From Owenia fusiformis (lineage: Eukaryota; Annelida; Polychaeta; Sabellida; Oweniidae), in contig CAIIXF020000010.1 in assembly GCA_903813345.2 (NCBI GenBank), positions 24,783,740 to 24,828,336 of the forward strand: a DNA stretch of 44,597 nucleotides. Reading direction: 5' to 3'. Of this stretch, positions 1 to 10,270 are shown in pieces. The first letter of the stretch is position 1, and each line of letters begins with the position of its first letter. Both the position numbers and the translations under genes were made by a program. Under the pieces are notes generated by a model. It saw nothing but the letters and a program-made list of their open reading frames with translations. It was not told the origin of the DNA and did no database searches.

Positions 1-720
1 GTCAGTCCGTCTGCAGTCCGTCCGTCTGTCCGTCCGTCCGTCCGTCCGTCTGGAAGATAACTCAAATATTAGTTGACGAATTTTCTTCATATTTGGTGGA
101 AAGATGTATATTGATAAATAGTTTTACGCAAAAAAAAATTTTTTCAAGATGGCCGCCGCTGTAAAAATGACGGGACTTTTTCGCAAAAATCTTAAATTTT
201 TCATTCTAAACCAAAGTAATTAATATTATTGTTTGAAATTTTGGTAGTATATTCGCAACATCTATCTATTTCACATATATTCCGTGTTTTTCATCCCTAC
301 CCCCAGGGGCCGTGTATGGGGGGTCAGGAAAACAGAAATTTTCGCTAATTTTTAGATCTTTCTGAAGTATAGCTTTATTATACTCAAATGAAAGGCAATT
401 AAGAGTAGATTGCAAATATTGTATCTTTTTTCTGATTCGAGCCTCGTAAAATTCAAAATGGCCGTCTAATGTACGATTTCGCAATAATTTTTCGATCCCT
501 TCAAAGTATGGCCATATAATACTCAAATTGAAGGAATTTTGGAGTAGATCACAATTATGGTATTATTTTTCAGATTTGTACCTCAGAAAATTCAAAATGG
601 CTGCTTTGCAGGAATTCGCATTTCTAAAATCTAAAATTTTCAATTATAACCAAAGTAATGAGTATAATTGATTGGAATTCAGTAATTGATATTTTGTGCA
701 TTGGGATTTGCTACTCCGCG
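1..720. repeat. TCCG simple repeat plus dispersed repeat with ~138-bp units
   Basis: Positions 14-52 are almost pure TCCG repeats, followed by 'ataactcaaata' and 'ttcatatttgg'. The same order occurs at 39661-40250, so this is a second copy of one dispersed family. Inside, a unit containing 'tactcaaat', 'gagtagat' and 'ttcaaaatggc' recurs about 138 bp apart (382 and 521; 430 and 568). ATGGCCGCC/ATGGCCG words at about 150 and 460 recur in the other copy. No coding signal is visible: the short minus-strand ORF at 266-526 runs across the repeat and resembles nothing I know. Confidence 0.7.
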
Positions 721-729
721 GAGTTGCCA

Positions 730-853
730 TTATCTAGTTATCTTTGATATAACGAAACATATGAATTAAAAAATAAATCGTGAAGCATTCTTAGTGTTTT
801 TATGAAAAATAGCATGCTCCGTCACAGCGGACAAATCTTTCGATACCAGCCTG
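730..853 (+). repeat. Third copy of the arm of the 41655-44585 palindrome
   Basis: The stretch from 'gatataacgaaacatatga' to 'gatacc' matches 44497-44597 in the same orientation and 41655-41760 in the opposite one. All share the motif GCTCCGTCACAGCGGACAA or a near variant. It is followed directly by the 162-bp tandem array. The window ends at 'gatacca', just where that array would begin in the other copy. Confidence 0.65.
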
Positions 854-859
854 TGAGTA

Positions 860-1450
860 TAAAAAATCTAGATCTGATTAGTTTTTTGGCATTCTGGGTA
901 AATGTCAAGGCAGCAATTTTGTATTTTCCGTCCTAAAATCTTGCCTGTAAAGTCTTGTCTATGTGTTTTTAGGTGAACCGTTTGGTAGATCAATTTTAAA
1001 TTTTCAGGGATGATTCCTTGTATTAAAATCTAGAACTGATTAGTTTTTTGGCATTCTGGATAAATGTCAGGGCAGCCATTTTGGATTTTCCGTCCTAAAA
1101 TCTTGTCTGTAAAGTCTTGTCTACGCGTTTTCAGGTGAACCGTTTGGTAGATCAATCTCACATTTTCAGGGATGATTCTTAGTATGAAAATCTAGAACTG
1201 ATTAGTTTCTGGGCAAATGTCAAGGCAGCCATTTTGGATTTTTTCGTCCTAAAATCTTGTCTTTAAAGTCTTGTGTACGTGTTTTCTGGTTTACTGTTTG
1301 ATGGATCAATTTCAAATTTTCAGCTGACTAATTTTATGGCATTCTGGGTAAATTTTAAGGTGGCCATTTGCATTTTCCGTCTCAAAATTGTAACGGTAAA
1401 GTCTTGTCTACTCATTTTCAGGAGAACCATTTGACGGGATCACCCATTGG
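860..1450 (+). repeat. Tandem repeat, ~162-bp unit, about 3.5 copies
   Basis: The markers 'atctaga(t/a)ctgattag' at 866, 1028 and 1190, 'ggcattctgg', 'ttttccgtcctaaaatctt' and 'gtgaaccgtttggtagatca' repeat at 162-bp spacing. The last unit (from about 1320) is more diverged. Single diverged units occur elsewhere: 37660-37800 in the same orientation, and 33590-33700 reversed ('caaacggtttggctgg', 'gtagacaagat'). Noncoding. Confidence 0.8.
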
Positions 1451-1674
1451 TGGGGACATATTGTACACATTTGTGTTCTTGTCTAAAACAATATAGAGAA
1501 AAGTATATATATTTATTTCAAATTATATTGTTACCATTCAAAAGATGACCATTAAATTGACGATGTGTAAAATGTTCAGACTTATTTGATAGCTGGTTTA
1601 AGAGAAAATTGTGTTCAAAAAGTTCACCATATCGATACCCATCCTTTCAGACAATCTGAATTGTTTTATTATAG

Positions 1675-1784
1675 GATACTTCACAATTGTCATAAGGTTC
1701 TGTATAAGCAGCTCACTGCCTGGTTATTACATGGCCTTCTTCTGGATGACCACTCAGAGTTCTTCATACACAAGACTACATCAG
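1675..1784 (+). CDS. TUBGCP4: TUBGCP4 internal exon (gamma-tubulin complex component 4)
   Basis: This exon codes part of GCP4, a subunit of the gamma-tubulin ring complex that nucleates microtubules at centrosomes and spindles. Reading from the last base of a codon it gives ILHNCHKVLYKQLTAW, then LLHGLLLDDHSEFFIHKTTS. This matches the conserved N-terminal (GRIP1-side) stretch known in vertebrate GCP4, with the MYKQLSAW and LHGLLLDQHEEFFI landmarks. The acceptor is 'ttgttttattatag' (AG at 1673-1674) and the donor is 'tcag|gtaagg' (GT at 1785). The exon leaves in phase 1. A second possible acceptor, 'cctttcag' ending at 1650, would add eight in-frame codons; the better pyrimidine tract favours 1675. 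The next exon is 26 kb away, and the donor lies only 29 bp before a Harbinger MITE. The frame is open upstream to 1586, but that part looks intronic. Confidence 0.9.
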
Positions 1785-1813
1785 GTAAGGTTTTAACATT
1801 TTATGGATAGTTA

Positions 1814-2227
1814 GGGGAGGCATCAAAAGGTCGATGTCGAATAGAAAACTAAATAAATATAGTTAAGGATGGGAGGGGGTTCAAACCCATTTCAGTTTGC
1901 TATCCGACAAATTTCAACATTTCAAATTTTTGGCAATTTTGACTCAGAATGTCTTGGAATATTTGGTTTAAAAATAAAGATTTTACCTGATGCTTTCTTC
2001 GTCAAGATCATTCCAATGGATTCTATTCTATTCATAGTTGTTAAAAGCCGCAAATTATGATATGAATTGACAAAAACAAGATTGTGTTTAGCAATAATTT
2101 TTCAAATTCTCAAACCGGAAGTCAACGATCAACTTTCATGGTATTTAGTTTTAGGGGGAAGGGGGTTCAGAGTCAAAACTAGATTTATTTAGTTTCAGAT
2201 CCGACATCAAGCTTTTGATGCCTCCCC
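1814..2227. mobile_element. PIF/Harbinger-type MITE with TTA target duplication
   Basis: The 414-bp element starts GGGGAGGCATCAAAAG and ends with the inverted CTTTTGATGCCTCCCC. It is flanked by direct TTA at 1811-1813 and 2228-2230. The arms stay similar further in ('aaactaaataaat' in both). A 3-bp TTA duplication plus a G-rich terminus is the established signature of PIF/Harbinger elements. No transposase is inside, and the ORF at 1869-2060 resembles nothing known. Confidence 0.8.
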
Positions 2228-2230
2228 TTA

Positions 2231-2865
2231 ACAACCACAATTAGTTTAAGTTTAAAGGCGGAATTAGATCCTGCCGGAATGTACTAAAAACCCTTCGACC
2301 CTATGACCTACGGCTTACTGGGTATCAAGAATTTTTTGGAATATGTTTTTATAAAAACCCTTCAACCTTGGATTGTTGACTACTTATTCAGAGTACAAAC
2401 AGTAGACCTACAAGGAATGCGACCTTCAATTTCTCATATGAAGTTGCTGGAAACATTACTGTGTTTATTGAGCTTTTCCCATCATATTGTAAAAGTGGCA
2501 CATCATGCATATTTTCATGAGATCAAATTAAATTTTATATTATATGTTGTTTAAAAGAGAACCGTCTTCTGATTTGATTAATTTTGATTTCTTTTGGATT
2601 GGTATAGTTATGAAACTAGAGCTGACTAAGTAAATAGGGCCATAAGAAGTAGAAAAAGCACAAACTTGTAAGCTAGGTAATATCAGGCTTGTAGCCAGCT
2701 TTTGCCAATTAAAAAAAATCAGGGGGGTTTAACATTTGACAATTTTGGCCCAAAATCACTTGAAAATGCTCAGAATGGTGAAAATGTTATTGATTTTGAG
2801 AGAATATTTGGCCAAGGGGATGGTCCACTCGAGCCCCCTAATGCCCCCTCTCCCACCTGAATATA
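2231..2865. other. Intronic sequence, no gene seen
   Basis: No exon-like signal is visible. The 2303-2554 ORF has no recognisable product and no splice context. A G-run at 2723-2730 and a C-rich patch at 2833-2853 are the only compositional features. Confidence 0.5.
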
Positions 2866-3966
2866 CAGGGTGGGCCAAAAAAAACAATACCCAACTTTAA
2901 ATCAGAATGAAAACAGCTATGTTCAATATGATACATTGATTTATATATCATTTTAAAGGTAATCCATTTTCAAACGATTTGGTATATAACACTATGTCAT
3001 GAAATCAATATTAAAGTTTTATTAAGCTTATTTGGGAGGCCGGGTCGGTATTTAAGGTATCCAGATTTTAGGGAGAAAATAGTAAATCTGCGGAATAATG
3101 TTAATTTTTTATTTATAGAATATCATTTTGTTAGGTGAATACATGCTTGTATATTTGCATATTGTGTAACTAAACTTATTGTTTATGAATTTTAGTGTTG
3201 TTTATTATCAATAAGTACTCAAAGGGGGTCTGTTAAATGACATTAAACGTATATGTGACGAGGATTTTATTTTCCAACAAGACATTGCCTCGTACCATAG
3301 ATCAAAGCAGACATTGGCATTTCTTTGCAAACAAGGTGTCAATTTGATTGATATCGATGCTTGGCCATCCAACATCCCCGATGCTAATGTGTCTGATTAC
3401 CATACATGGATCCATCTCAATGAAATGGTACAATCAAAAGCATCCAATAAACAACATTGATGAGCTGAAATAGAATCCTAAAGTGCTGAAATGAATTGCA
3501 ACAGAAATCTCTCAATAAGGCTATTGATAGATTGCTTATTGTTGATGCTGAGGGGAGGGGGAGGGGTATATTGAGCAATTGTTAAAATTGTTTAAATAAA
3601 TAAAGTGTAAAATTTTATTAAACAACACTGAAATTCATAAACAATAAATTTAGTCACACAATGATGCAAATATCAATATCCAAGCATGTATTCACCTAAC
3701 AAAAGAATGATATTCTATAAATAAAAATTAACATAATCCCGCAGATTTACTATTTTCTCCCTTAAATCTGAGACCTTAAATAGCAACCCGGCCTCTCAAA
3801 TAAGTATAATAAAATTTTACTATTGATTTCATGACATAGTGTTATATACCAAACTGTTTGAAATTGTATAACCTTTAAAATGATATGTAAGTCAATGTAC
3901 CATATTGAATGTAACTATTTTTATCCTGATTTGAAGTTGGGAATTGTTTTTTTTTGGCCCACCCTG
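2866..3966 (+). mobile_element. Tc1/mariner-derived element with ~340-bp terminal inverted repeats
   Basis: The termini are CAGGGTGGGCCAAAAAAAAC and its inverse, flanked by TA at 2864-2865 and 3967-3968, as expected for Tc1/mariner. The inverted arms are unusually long, about 2866-3206 and 3618-3966; both carry the 'tttactattttctccct' and 'tcatgacatagtgttatata' landmarks. The 400-bp core holds a transposase relic. A second copy with the same layout lies at 22147-23231. Confidence 0.85.
3244..3500 (+). pseudogene. Mariner-type transposase relic (core of DDE domain)
   Basis: The reading frame gives RICDEDFIFQQDIASYHRS, then a short run with GVNLIDIDAWPSNIPDA. This is the region around the second catalytic Asp (FQQD) and the 'LDAWPPNSPD' block of Tc1/mariner transposases. 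Only the middle of the DDE domain remains, N- and C-terminal parts are missing, and the frame breaks after 'DYHTW'. It cannot be a working transposase. It is flanked on both sides by the long inverted arms of the element, so it was probably trapped when the element rearranged. Confidence 0.75.
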
Positions 3967-4049
3967 TATATATAATATGGACATCATGGACATAAAGGTG
4001 GTTACAAACACATGATACATCACAGACCTGGCAACCTAAAATGAAAAAT

Positions 4050-4495
4050 ATGCGGGAGATTTTTTTGAAATTTGCGGTACTTTTAGGGGAGGTTTTTCCA
4101 AAATCTGGTAGTTTTTGTGTTTTTTTAAAGATTTTGAAAAAACAGTAAGTTTTACGGTAGAATTTAAAAAAAAGAACTTTTCGCGGTAGATTGAAAAACT
4201 TGAGTTTTTACCGTAGATACATGTATTTGAAAAAACTGTAGTTTTTACGGTATATTTTTGAAGAACAGGAGTTATGGAGGTATATTTTTGAAAAAACTGT
4301 TTTTTGCGGTAGGTTTTGCAAAAGAAGGGAGTCTTTACTGTAGGTTTTCAAAAAACTGGAGTTTTTACAGTAGATTTCCTAAAAAACAGGAAATTTTGCA
4401 GCATGTTTTGAAAAAACGTGGGTTTTACAGTAGATTTTGAAAAACAGAAGTTTTAACAGAAGATTTTTGAAAAACGGTAGTTTGTGGTAGATTTA
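4050..4495 (+). repeat. Degenerate minisatellite, ~30-bp unit
   Basis: Repeats of roughly 'gaaaaactggagtttttac' plus 'ggtagatttt' run through the region with many substitutions and small indels. The ORF at 4258-4440 is a by-product of the unit length and shows a repeating peptide pattern only. Confidence 0.75.
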
Positions 4496-4756
4496 GACCC
4501 TAGAAATTGCAACCATCCAATAGTTTTCTTAAATGGAGGAACTGGTTGCTCTCAAAGGACAAGTGTCTTTAAGACCCTATATTAGCCCCCAATATATTTA
4601 AAAGAAATTGTACATGATATCAAAGAAGTAACAAGATCCAAAAATTAGGTCATTCTGACCTTTATATTTCAAAATATGTCATTCTATTAACATGTATAAA
4701 ATGACATTTTGAAGGAAATATCACTCTTTTCACATCATTATTTTCACTGTTTGTAA

Positions 4757-4850
4757 GCAAATATTTCATTCTATGGAGGGCAATACCTGTTCATCTTTCA
4801 ATGATTTTTGCAGCATGTATTGCCCGCAGCCCGAAGGAATGAAATATTTG
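4757..4850. mobile_element. Small hairpin MITE (AAATATTTCATTC family)
   Basis: CAAATATTTCATTC near 4760 pairs with GAATGAAATATTTG near 4835-4849, and GGGCAATAC with GTATTGCCC inside. The layout resembles the longer hairpin at 8589-8745 (AAATATTTCACTCTAT), so the two are probably related families. Confidence 0.6.
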
Positions 4851-4875
4851 TTTTATTATATCATTGCTAGACATT

Positions 4876-6060
4876 CGCTACGATCAATAAATGCATTTCA
4901 AAGAAATAAATAATATTTGTTTTAACCTGTGAACATTAATTAATGTTAATTAATAATTATGCACAGTATATATTTGTTTAGTATGTATGGTAGAATCTAA
5001 TATACAAGAATCCTCATACAATGAGTTTTAGTTCCTTTTTACTTGTTGCATTAATATACTCCTCAAAAAAGTTAAGGACCAGTGGTTTTCCTCATAGGTT
5101 TACATGTTAACCCCCATATTTTTTCTACTTAATGGTTACCATTTGTGTCACAGGTTTAAAAAAGTTCTGAGATAAAATTGTATTACTGCACTGGAGTATC
5201 ATGAAGACAATTATGTTTTGTTCAATCCGATTTTTGATTTTTGTCAAATACTTACGGATATTATTAGATAACTTGTGTCATATTCCTCACTGTCTAATAT
5301 GCTGTGTCCTACACATGACTAGGAAATAAGAAGCCATATTTTCAGGCTGTGCATTCGTCCTGCATAATCTAAACCATATTCTAGCTGGCATTTCATCAAG
5401 TGTAATTTTAATCTTATATATCCCATTATAACAAAATGGCAGAAGGTAAACAACAAAGATTTCTGAATATTTCTTGAGAAGAAATCGATAGAATTCATGG
5501 TAATATCCATTTAAATAACACAGTTATTGCAGTAAAGATCAGTGAAGATCTTTCCAGATTAGATATCTAGCAAAAACGAAGTGGTTGAATTGGAAACTGT
5601 AACAAAATCAATATTGAATAATGCTTTGAACCAGTTTTATTTTGAGGCACAACAATCATAAATGAAATGATTCTCTCAGCAACGAAGAATACTTTTAAAT
5701 AAATGACTTCAACAGTATTGCTCTGCCTCTAGTACAAGCAGTTTGAAGCAACCATCCAGGCATGATGAATATGTTTTGCAGGAAACTTTCAGATTAACAT
5801 CAGTCAAAATTTGCTGACCCGCGAACCACTTTTACTTTTTTATAATTACAATTAAATAAATTGTAGAAGTGATATGAAACATTGTCTGTCAATTCAGAAT
5901 TATGCAAAGTACATTTGCTGAAAATTTCAACTCAAATGGTTTAGAAATCTTGAAATGGCAGACCAATTCCAAGAACTTAATGATCACCCTGTATGATCAA
6001 TGCATGACTTTGAATGCCTTGTAATTCTTGTGAGTTTATTTATCAATTGTACATAGACTC
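4876..6060. other. Intronic sequence, no gene seen
   Basis: AT-rich and unannotated. A string at 5060-5080 (ACTCCTCAAAAAAGTTAAGG) looks like a Tc1-type terminus, but no inverse was found. The - strand ORF at 5319-5510 has no recognisable features. Confidence 0.4.
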
Positions 6061-6144
6061 ATCAATAGATTCTAAAAGTTTACTGTATCATCAGCTAAAT
6101 AGATCAATAGATTCTAAAAGTTTACTGCATCATCAGCTAAATTG
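6061..6144 (+). repeat. 42-bp direct tandem duplication
   Basis: Two adjacent copies (6061-6102 and 6103-6144) of 'atcaatagattctaaaag' plus 'tttactg(t/c)atcatcagctaa' differ at about one position, so the duplication is recent. Confidence 0.85.
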
Positions 6145-6916
6145 CCATCATTATTATCATACCAAATATAATTTTTAGCATTTGAGTCACCCATGATTGA
6201 TCATATATAACATGCCTTATTAAGCAGGGAGAGGGGCATACAGAACATGGAAGCAAATGCTCTGTTGAAAATTTTCTTTATTTCAGTTTGAACATGTATT
6301 ACATGTCATGTAGGCCAATGTTTTATATGGGGATTATATGTATTTACTTGTTTACATGACCGTAAATCATTACATCAAATCTGCAGTCTTCCGGGTTTTA
6401 TCTGGCTTTGTATTGTCTTATTGGGGCTTTCCAACTTTCCGAATATCACATATTTTTGTCTTCCCGATTTCAGTCATGAACTACGTCAATATAGCGTGCA
6501 AACTTTGAGTAGTCGTTGTCATTCCAAGATGCCCAAATGTGTCAGGAACATATAGATACTTGAATCATCTTAATTGACATCAGGGTGCAGAGAAATCGTA
6601 ATTTTACTGAGTGTCTTCACGAAAAAATAAGCAGCATTTTAAGCCACCTTAAGTACTGTAGAAAATATTTTAAATGACTGTGGATTTTCATATATTTTTT
6701 GGAATAGACAAGAGTTTATATCAAGGGATGCATTGAAACATATTATGAAGAGGAAACGAAAATTAATTCCTACAGCAATGGCTATCAGACTTCATGTTTT
6801 ACATATTGTAACATTAAAAACAAATTTGTTTTTGAACCCTGTTTATGTCAACCAATAAGCACTAGATTACTATTTAACAAAACTTAGAACTTCAAATCAT
6901 AATCTTTCTATAGAAA
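6145..6916. other. Intronic sequence, no gene seen
   Basis: No repeat, exon or element end was recognised between the 42-bp duplication and the Harbinger-derived element. Confidence 0.4.
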
Positions 6917-7285
6917 CAGAGGGGTCATTCATCAAGCTATCGCAAGCACGTCGCAAGCCTGTGATGTCGCAAGGGCCCTTATTAGCGATTACGTCCCATT
7001 TATCAATCTTGTGCGACTGTGATCGGTAGAATTTCCTGCGACGTCGCAGTGAAATACCCCTAAAATGGCCCAAATTTAAGCGACCGGTGGTACCCAGTCG
7101 CAGTGATTTAAGTTCAAGAAAAATGTCTTAAATTAATTGAATTTCTTTATGAAATTATATGGAAATTCTAGGACGTACAGTCCGATATTCGATCCATGAT
7201 ATATTAAAATTGCACAACATATGCATTATGTTTAACATGTTTGTGATGCTATGAAAAACAGCTAGTGTTTGGCTTGTATTTTTAA

Positions 7286-7757
7286 CCCTTAAATGGTTTT
7301 TTGTTTTTTACACCCTCTAAAGGTTTTTGGGGTTTGGACCCCAATATACATTTTGCAATTACTTTGCAACCAGAGAAGCTTTTTTCATTCTGACTTCAGT
7401 TGTACATAGGGTAATCTATTACCTTTCAGAATATGTATGCATTATTTATCATGAAAGCATGGAAATATGTGTAAACCTAATCATAAGGAGTCAGGTGTTC
7501 TAGCATTTTGTAACACTTAGTAGCATTTATATATAACACTGTATTAATTGAATATGTTTCAGTGATAGTGATGTTCTTTGGCCTCAGGTAGCACAAAAAG
7601 TCATGATGCGATTTATATCTGTTTTGTTTTATCTGAAAGGAATTGAATTAATTGAGGATTAGATGGAATTTCATGTTGATAGAATGATGATTTCTGATAT
7701 AATTATTGCAAAGAATGAGCTCTGGGGTCAAAACGGACCCCAAAAACCATTTAAGGG
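7286..7757. mobile_element. piggyBac-type MITE with TTAA target sites
   Basis: The termini CCCTTAAATGGTTTTT and AAAAACCATTTAAGGG are a perfect 16-bp inverted repeat. They are flanked by TTAA at 7282-7285 and 7758-7761. TTAA sites and CCCT-type ends are the known piggyBac hallmarks. The 472-bp element has no coding capacity. Subterminal GGGGT/ACCCC blocks are also inverted. It sits inside the Harbinger-derived element. Confidence 0.8.
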
Positions 7758-8389
7758 TTAAGTACTTCACCATGCAACTGGTCGCAGTGATTGTGCGTTA
7801 CACGTGGTTTGAACCCACGTGGCTGTACCCAATCAGTATCCATCATTATTATATCACTATCTAGCTAGCGACAGTATGATTGGTCAAAACCGGGTCACAT
7901 GTCTTGGGATATCTGGCGATATTCAATGTATGATATCCTAATCATAAGGAGTCAGGTGTTCTAGCATTTTGTAACACTTTGTAGCATTTATATATAACAC
8001 TGTATTAATTGAATATGTTTCAGTGATAGTGATGTTCTTTGGCCTCAGGTAGCACAAAAAGTCATGATGCGATTTATATCTGGTTTGTTTTATCTGAAAG
8101 GAATTGAATTAATTGAGGATTAGATGGAATTTCATGTTGATAGAATGATGATTTCTGATATAATTATTGCAAAGAATGAGCTCTGGGGTCCAAACGGACC
8201 CCAAAAACCATTTAAGGGTTAAGTACTTCACCGTGCAACTGGTCGCAGTGATTGTGTGTTACACGTGGTTTGAACCCACGTGGCTGTACCCAATCAGTAT
8301 CCATCATTATTATATCACTATCTAGCTAGCGACAGTATGATTGGTCAAAACGGGGTCACATGTCTTGGGATATCTGGCGATATTCAATG
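7476..8389 (+). repeat. Recent 461-bp tandem duplication inside the Harbinger element
   Basis: Copies begin at 7476 and 7937 ('cctaatcataaggagtcagg') and run about 453 bp. I count about six differences. The duplicated unit includes the right half of the piggyBac MITE, so the AAGGG-TTAA end occurs twice (7757 and 8218), and it includes about 170 bp of host element beyond it. The duplication therefore happened after the MITE inserted. Confidence 0.9.
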
Positions 8390-8588
8390 GCAATGCTAAT
8401 CAGATAAGACAACCGTGAGATATCTAGCGATATCCCACGCTCCCGGGAATTTTCAAAGAATTTGTTTTCGTTCAGTGTAAATAATTTAGTTCAGTGTAAG
8501 TCAAAATGGCAGACGAACCGAGTAGATTCAATGTATTTCAATGTTAACCTATGACTTAATAATATTAGGGATGTTTAGTTAGACAGTG

Positions 8589-8745
8589 ATATAATAAAAC
8601 AAATATTTCACTCTATTTTCGGTGAATACCTGTAGCACTTTCACAAGGTGATATTCCACTTGCCCTTCGAGCTTCGTGGAATATCACTTGTGAAAGATGT
8701 ACAGGTATTCACCTCAATAGAGTGAAATATTTGTTCAATATCATA
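8589..8745. mobile_element. Near-perfect hairpin MITE
   Basis: ACAAATATTTCACTCTAT (8599 on) pairs with ATAGAGTGAAATATTTGT (ending 8735), and GGTGAATACCTGT and GTGATATTCCAC also have inverses. The loop is about 16 bp around 'cccttcgagc'. Stem pairing extends weakly outward on both sides. Confidence 0.8.
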
Positions 8746-8801
8746 TTGTCAATCTTGCATGACGTGTTTAATCGTCTATTAGCAGCATTTATTCGTTCAA
8801 A

Positions 8802-9113
8802 ATGGCGCAACTGATGGTTGATTTCAACCACAACACTCTGCTTAGAGAATGCATATTTAGAGATCGTACAGATCCTCTTCAAATATACGATGATCTGGAC
8901 CTTATTTTGCGATATCGCATGCCTAGGTTAACCATTATAAAACTTTACAAAATGATACAAGAGGATCTCGAAAGGATAACAAACACGTGTACAAGCACGT
9001 GCACGTGTACTGGTCGCAGGGACATCGCACACTGCGATTTGTTAATGAATAGGTCGCAGTCGCATTCACTGCGACGTCGCACAGTGGTCAAAGTGTCTGC
9101 GACGTCGCAGTGA
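8802..9113 (+). pseudogene. HARBI1-like transposase, N-terminal fragment
   Basis: The 103-residue ORF opens MAQLMVDFNHNTLLRE and continues with FRDRTDPLQIYDDLDLILRY and RMPRLTIIKLYKMIQEDLER. That is the helical N-terminal region typical of metazoan HARBI1-like PIF/Harbinger nucleases, which are normally about 350 residues. After about residue 61 it runs into the GCGACGTCGCA-rich right terminus and loses similarity. The DDE catalytic core is absent, so the product could not cut DNA. It might at most act as a truncated binding fragment, for which there is no evidence here. The ORF at 8945-9163 on the other strand is a shadow. Confidence 0.75.
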
Positions 9114-9142
9114 TTGCGATAGCTTGATGAATGACCCCTCTG

Positions 9143-10270
9143 GGAGATACATAAAAAGACCAAGGTTAGAGAGATTGTGTACCAAATGCAACAGACTAGG
9201 AGATGATGTGACGAATTTTAAGTTTCTCCTATCTCATCGGAAAAACACGAAACCAAGTTTGTCTAAAATTCCATTTATTTGAAAAATCCAAAGTTCCAAA
9301 TATGTGCTACTTACAGCTTTTGTTTGACTCCAGTCCATGCAACGAGGTTCCGAAGATTTAATGTAAAATCGCCTCTTTTATTCCCAAATTTTGAGGTAGG
9401 CAGAGCCAAAATAAGAGGTCTTGTCCAATCAAATCTCAAAAATAATCATTTGTAAAAATTGGCTGAAAATATGTGTGAAATAATTCTCTCAATATAAATA
9501 TAAATATTATAGATTTCTGCCTACATTGTTTAGAAAAGGTCGAAGGTTTCCCATAAATCCCACTTTTGTTAGATATTTCGTGATTGCAATGTTTACATGG
9601 ACCAGAGTCTGTATGACGTCATGCAAGTGAACCATTCACCGTTCTCATTTAAGCTATTAAGTAATTAAGTCCATAAAATACACTTTTTATAAGCATTCAA
9701 ATGCTCAAAATTACAGAATAGTTTTCACAATTATATAAAGATTATAAATGTATAATGATATAGAATATCTGTCCTCTAAATATTGATAATTGACTAATTA
9801 GCACTGAAACACACCATCAATAATTCATATTTCTTTGTTGATTTTGTTCTGTCAAAATGTAATGTTGCATCCTGAAAATATTAAAACATATCACCACATT
9901 ATTAATCAAAAGATTACAATTCTTCACATTTAGGTCATAAATTATCCCATGTCAAAAGTCGCTAGGCCCAACCCCCGAAGCTTTTCTCATTACTATTGGT
10001 TACATTAAAGAAATATCCAGAAGCACCATCAGCTCTTGAATTCAGTTTTCGTGTCATGTTGATTTTAGATATGTTTTAATGCTTACAAATCAATATGTTA
10101 ATTGCGGAGATGTTGATTGAAACACAACTGATATAATAACAAACCAAATGGTGCCAGAATCAACAACAAATAAATCAATTCAATCCAAAGTTAATGTAAC
10201 CGTACTTTTTCCAAGCTAAACACAAATATATTAGATCATAGTTAATTATTAAATAAGGCCAATTTCAACT
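9143..10270 (-). other. No gene seen; possible remnant 3' LTR (- strand)
   Basis: AT-rich sequence downstream, in - orientation, of a decayed retroelement. If the polypurine-like tract at 10279-10290 is genuine, a 3' LTR would start near 10278 and run into this stretch. I cannot find its other end or a matching second LTR. Confidence 0.3.

Larger units (their letters stand above)
6917..9142 (+). mobile_element. Internally deleted PIF/Harbinger-derived element
   Basis: The termini are perfect inverted repeats of about 29 bp: CAGAGGGGTCATTCATCAAG, continuing to CTATCGCAA at the left, with the inverse ending at 9142. Both subterminal zones are full of GCGACGTCGCA words. A HARBI1-like N-terminal relic at 8802 on the + strand assigns the element to PIF/Harbinger. 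Most of the nuclease domain is absent, and no clear 3-bp target duplication remains. The interior has been invaded by a piggyBac-type MITE, a 461-bp tandem duplication and a hairpin MITE. A possible start of a second protein, MADEPSRF at 8506, runs into a stop after 13 codons. Confidence 0.8.

Noticed and set aside
4258-4440. 60-codon ORF with repeated Phe-rich peptide
   Set aside because: It is a direct product of the ~30-bp minisatellite at 4050-4495.
5058-5990. Possible Tc1-type element starting ACTCCTCAAAAAAGTTAAGG
   Set aside because: No inverse terminus was found and no transposase relic is visible, so the ends cannot be set.
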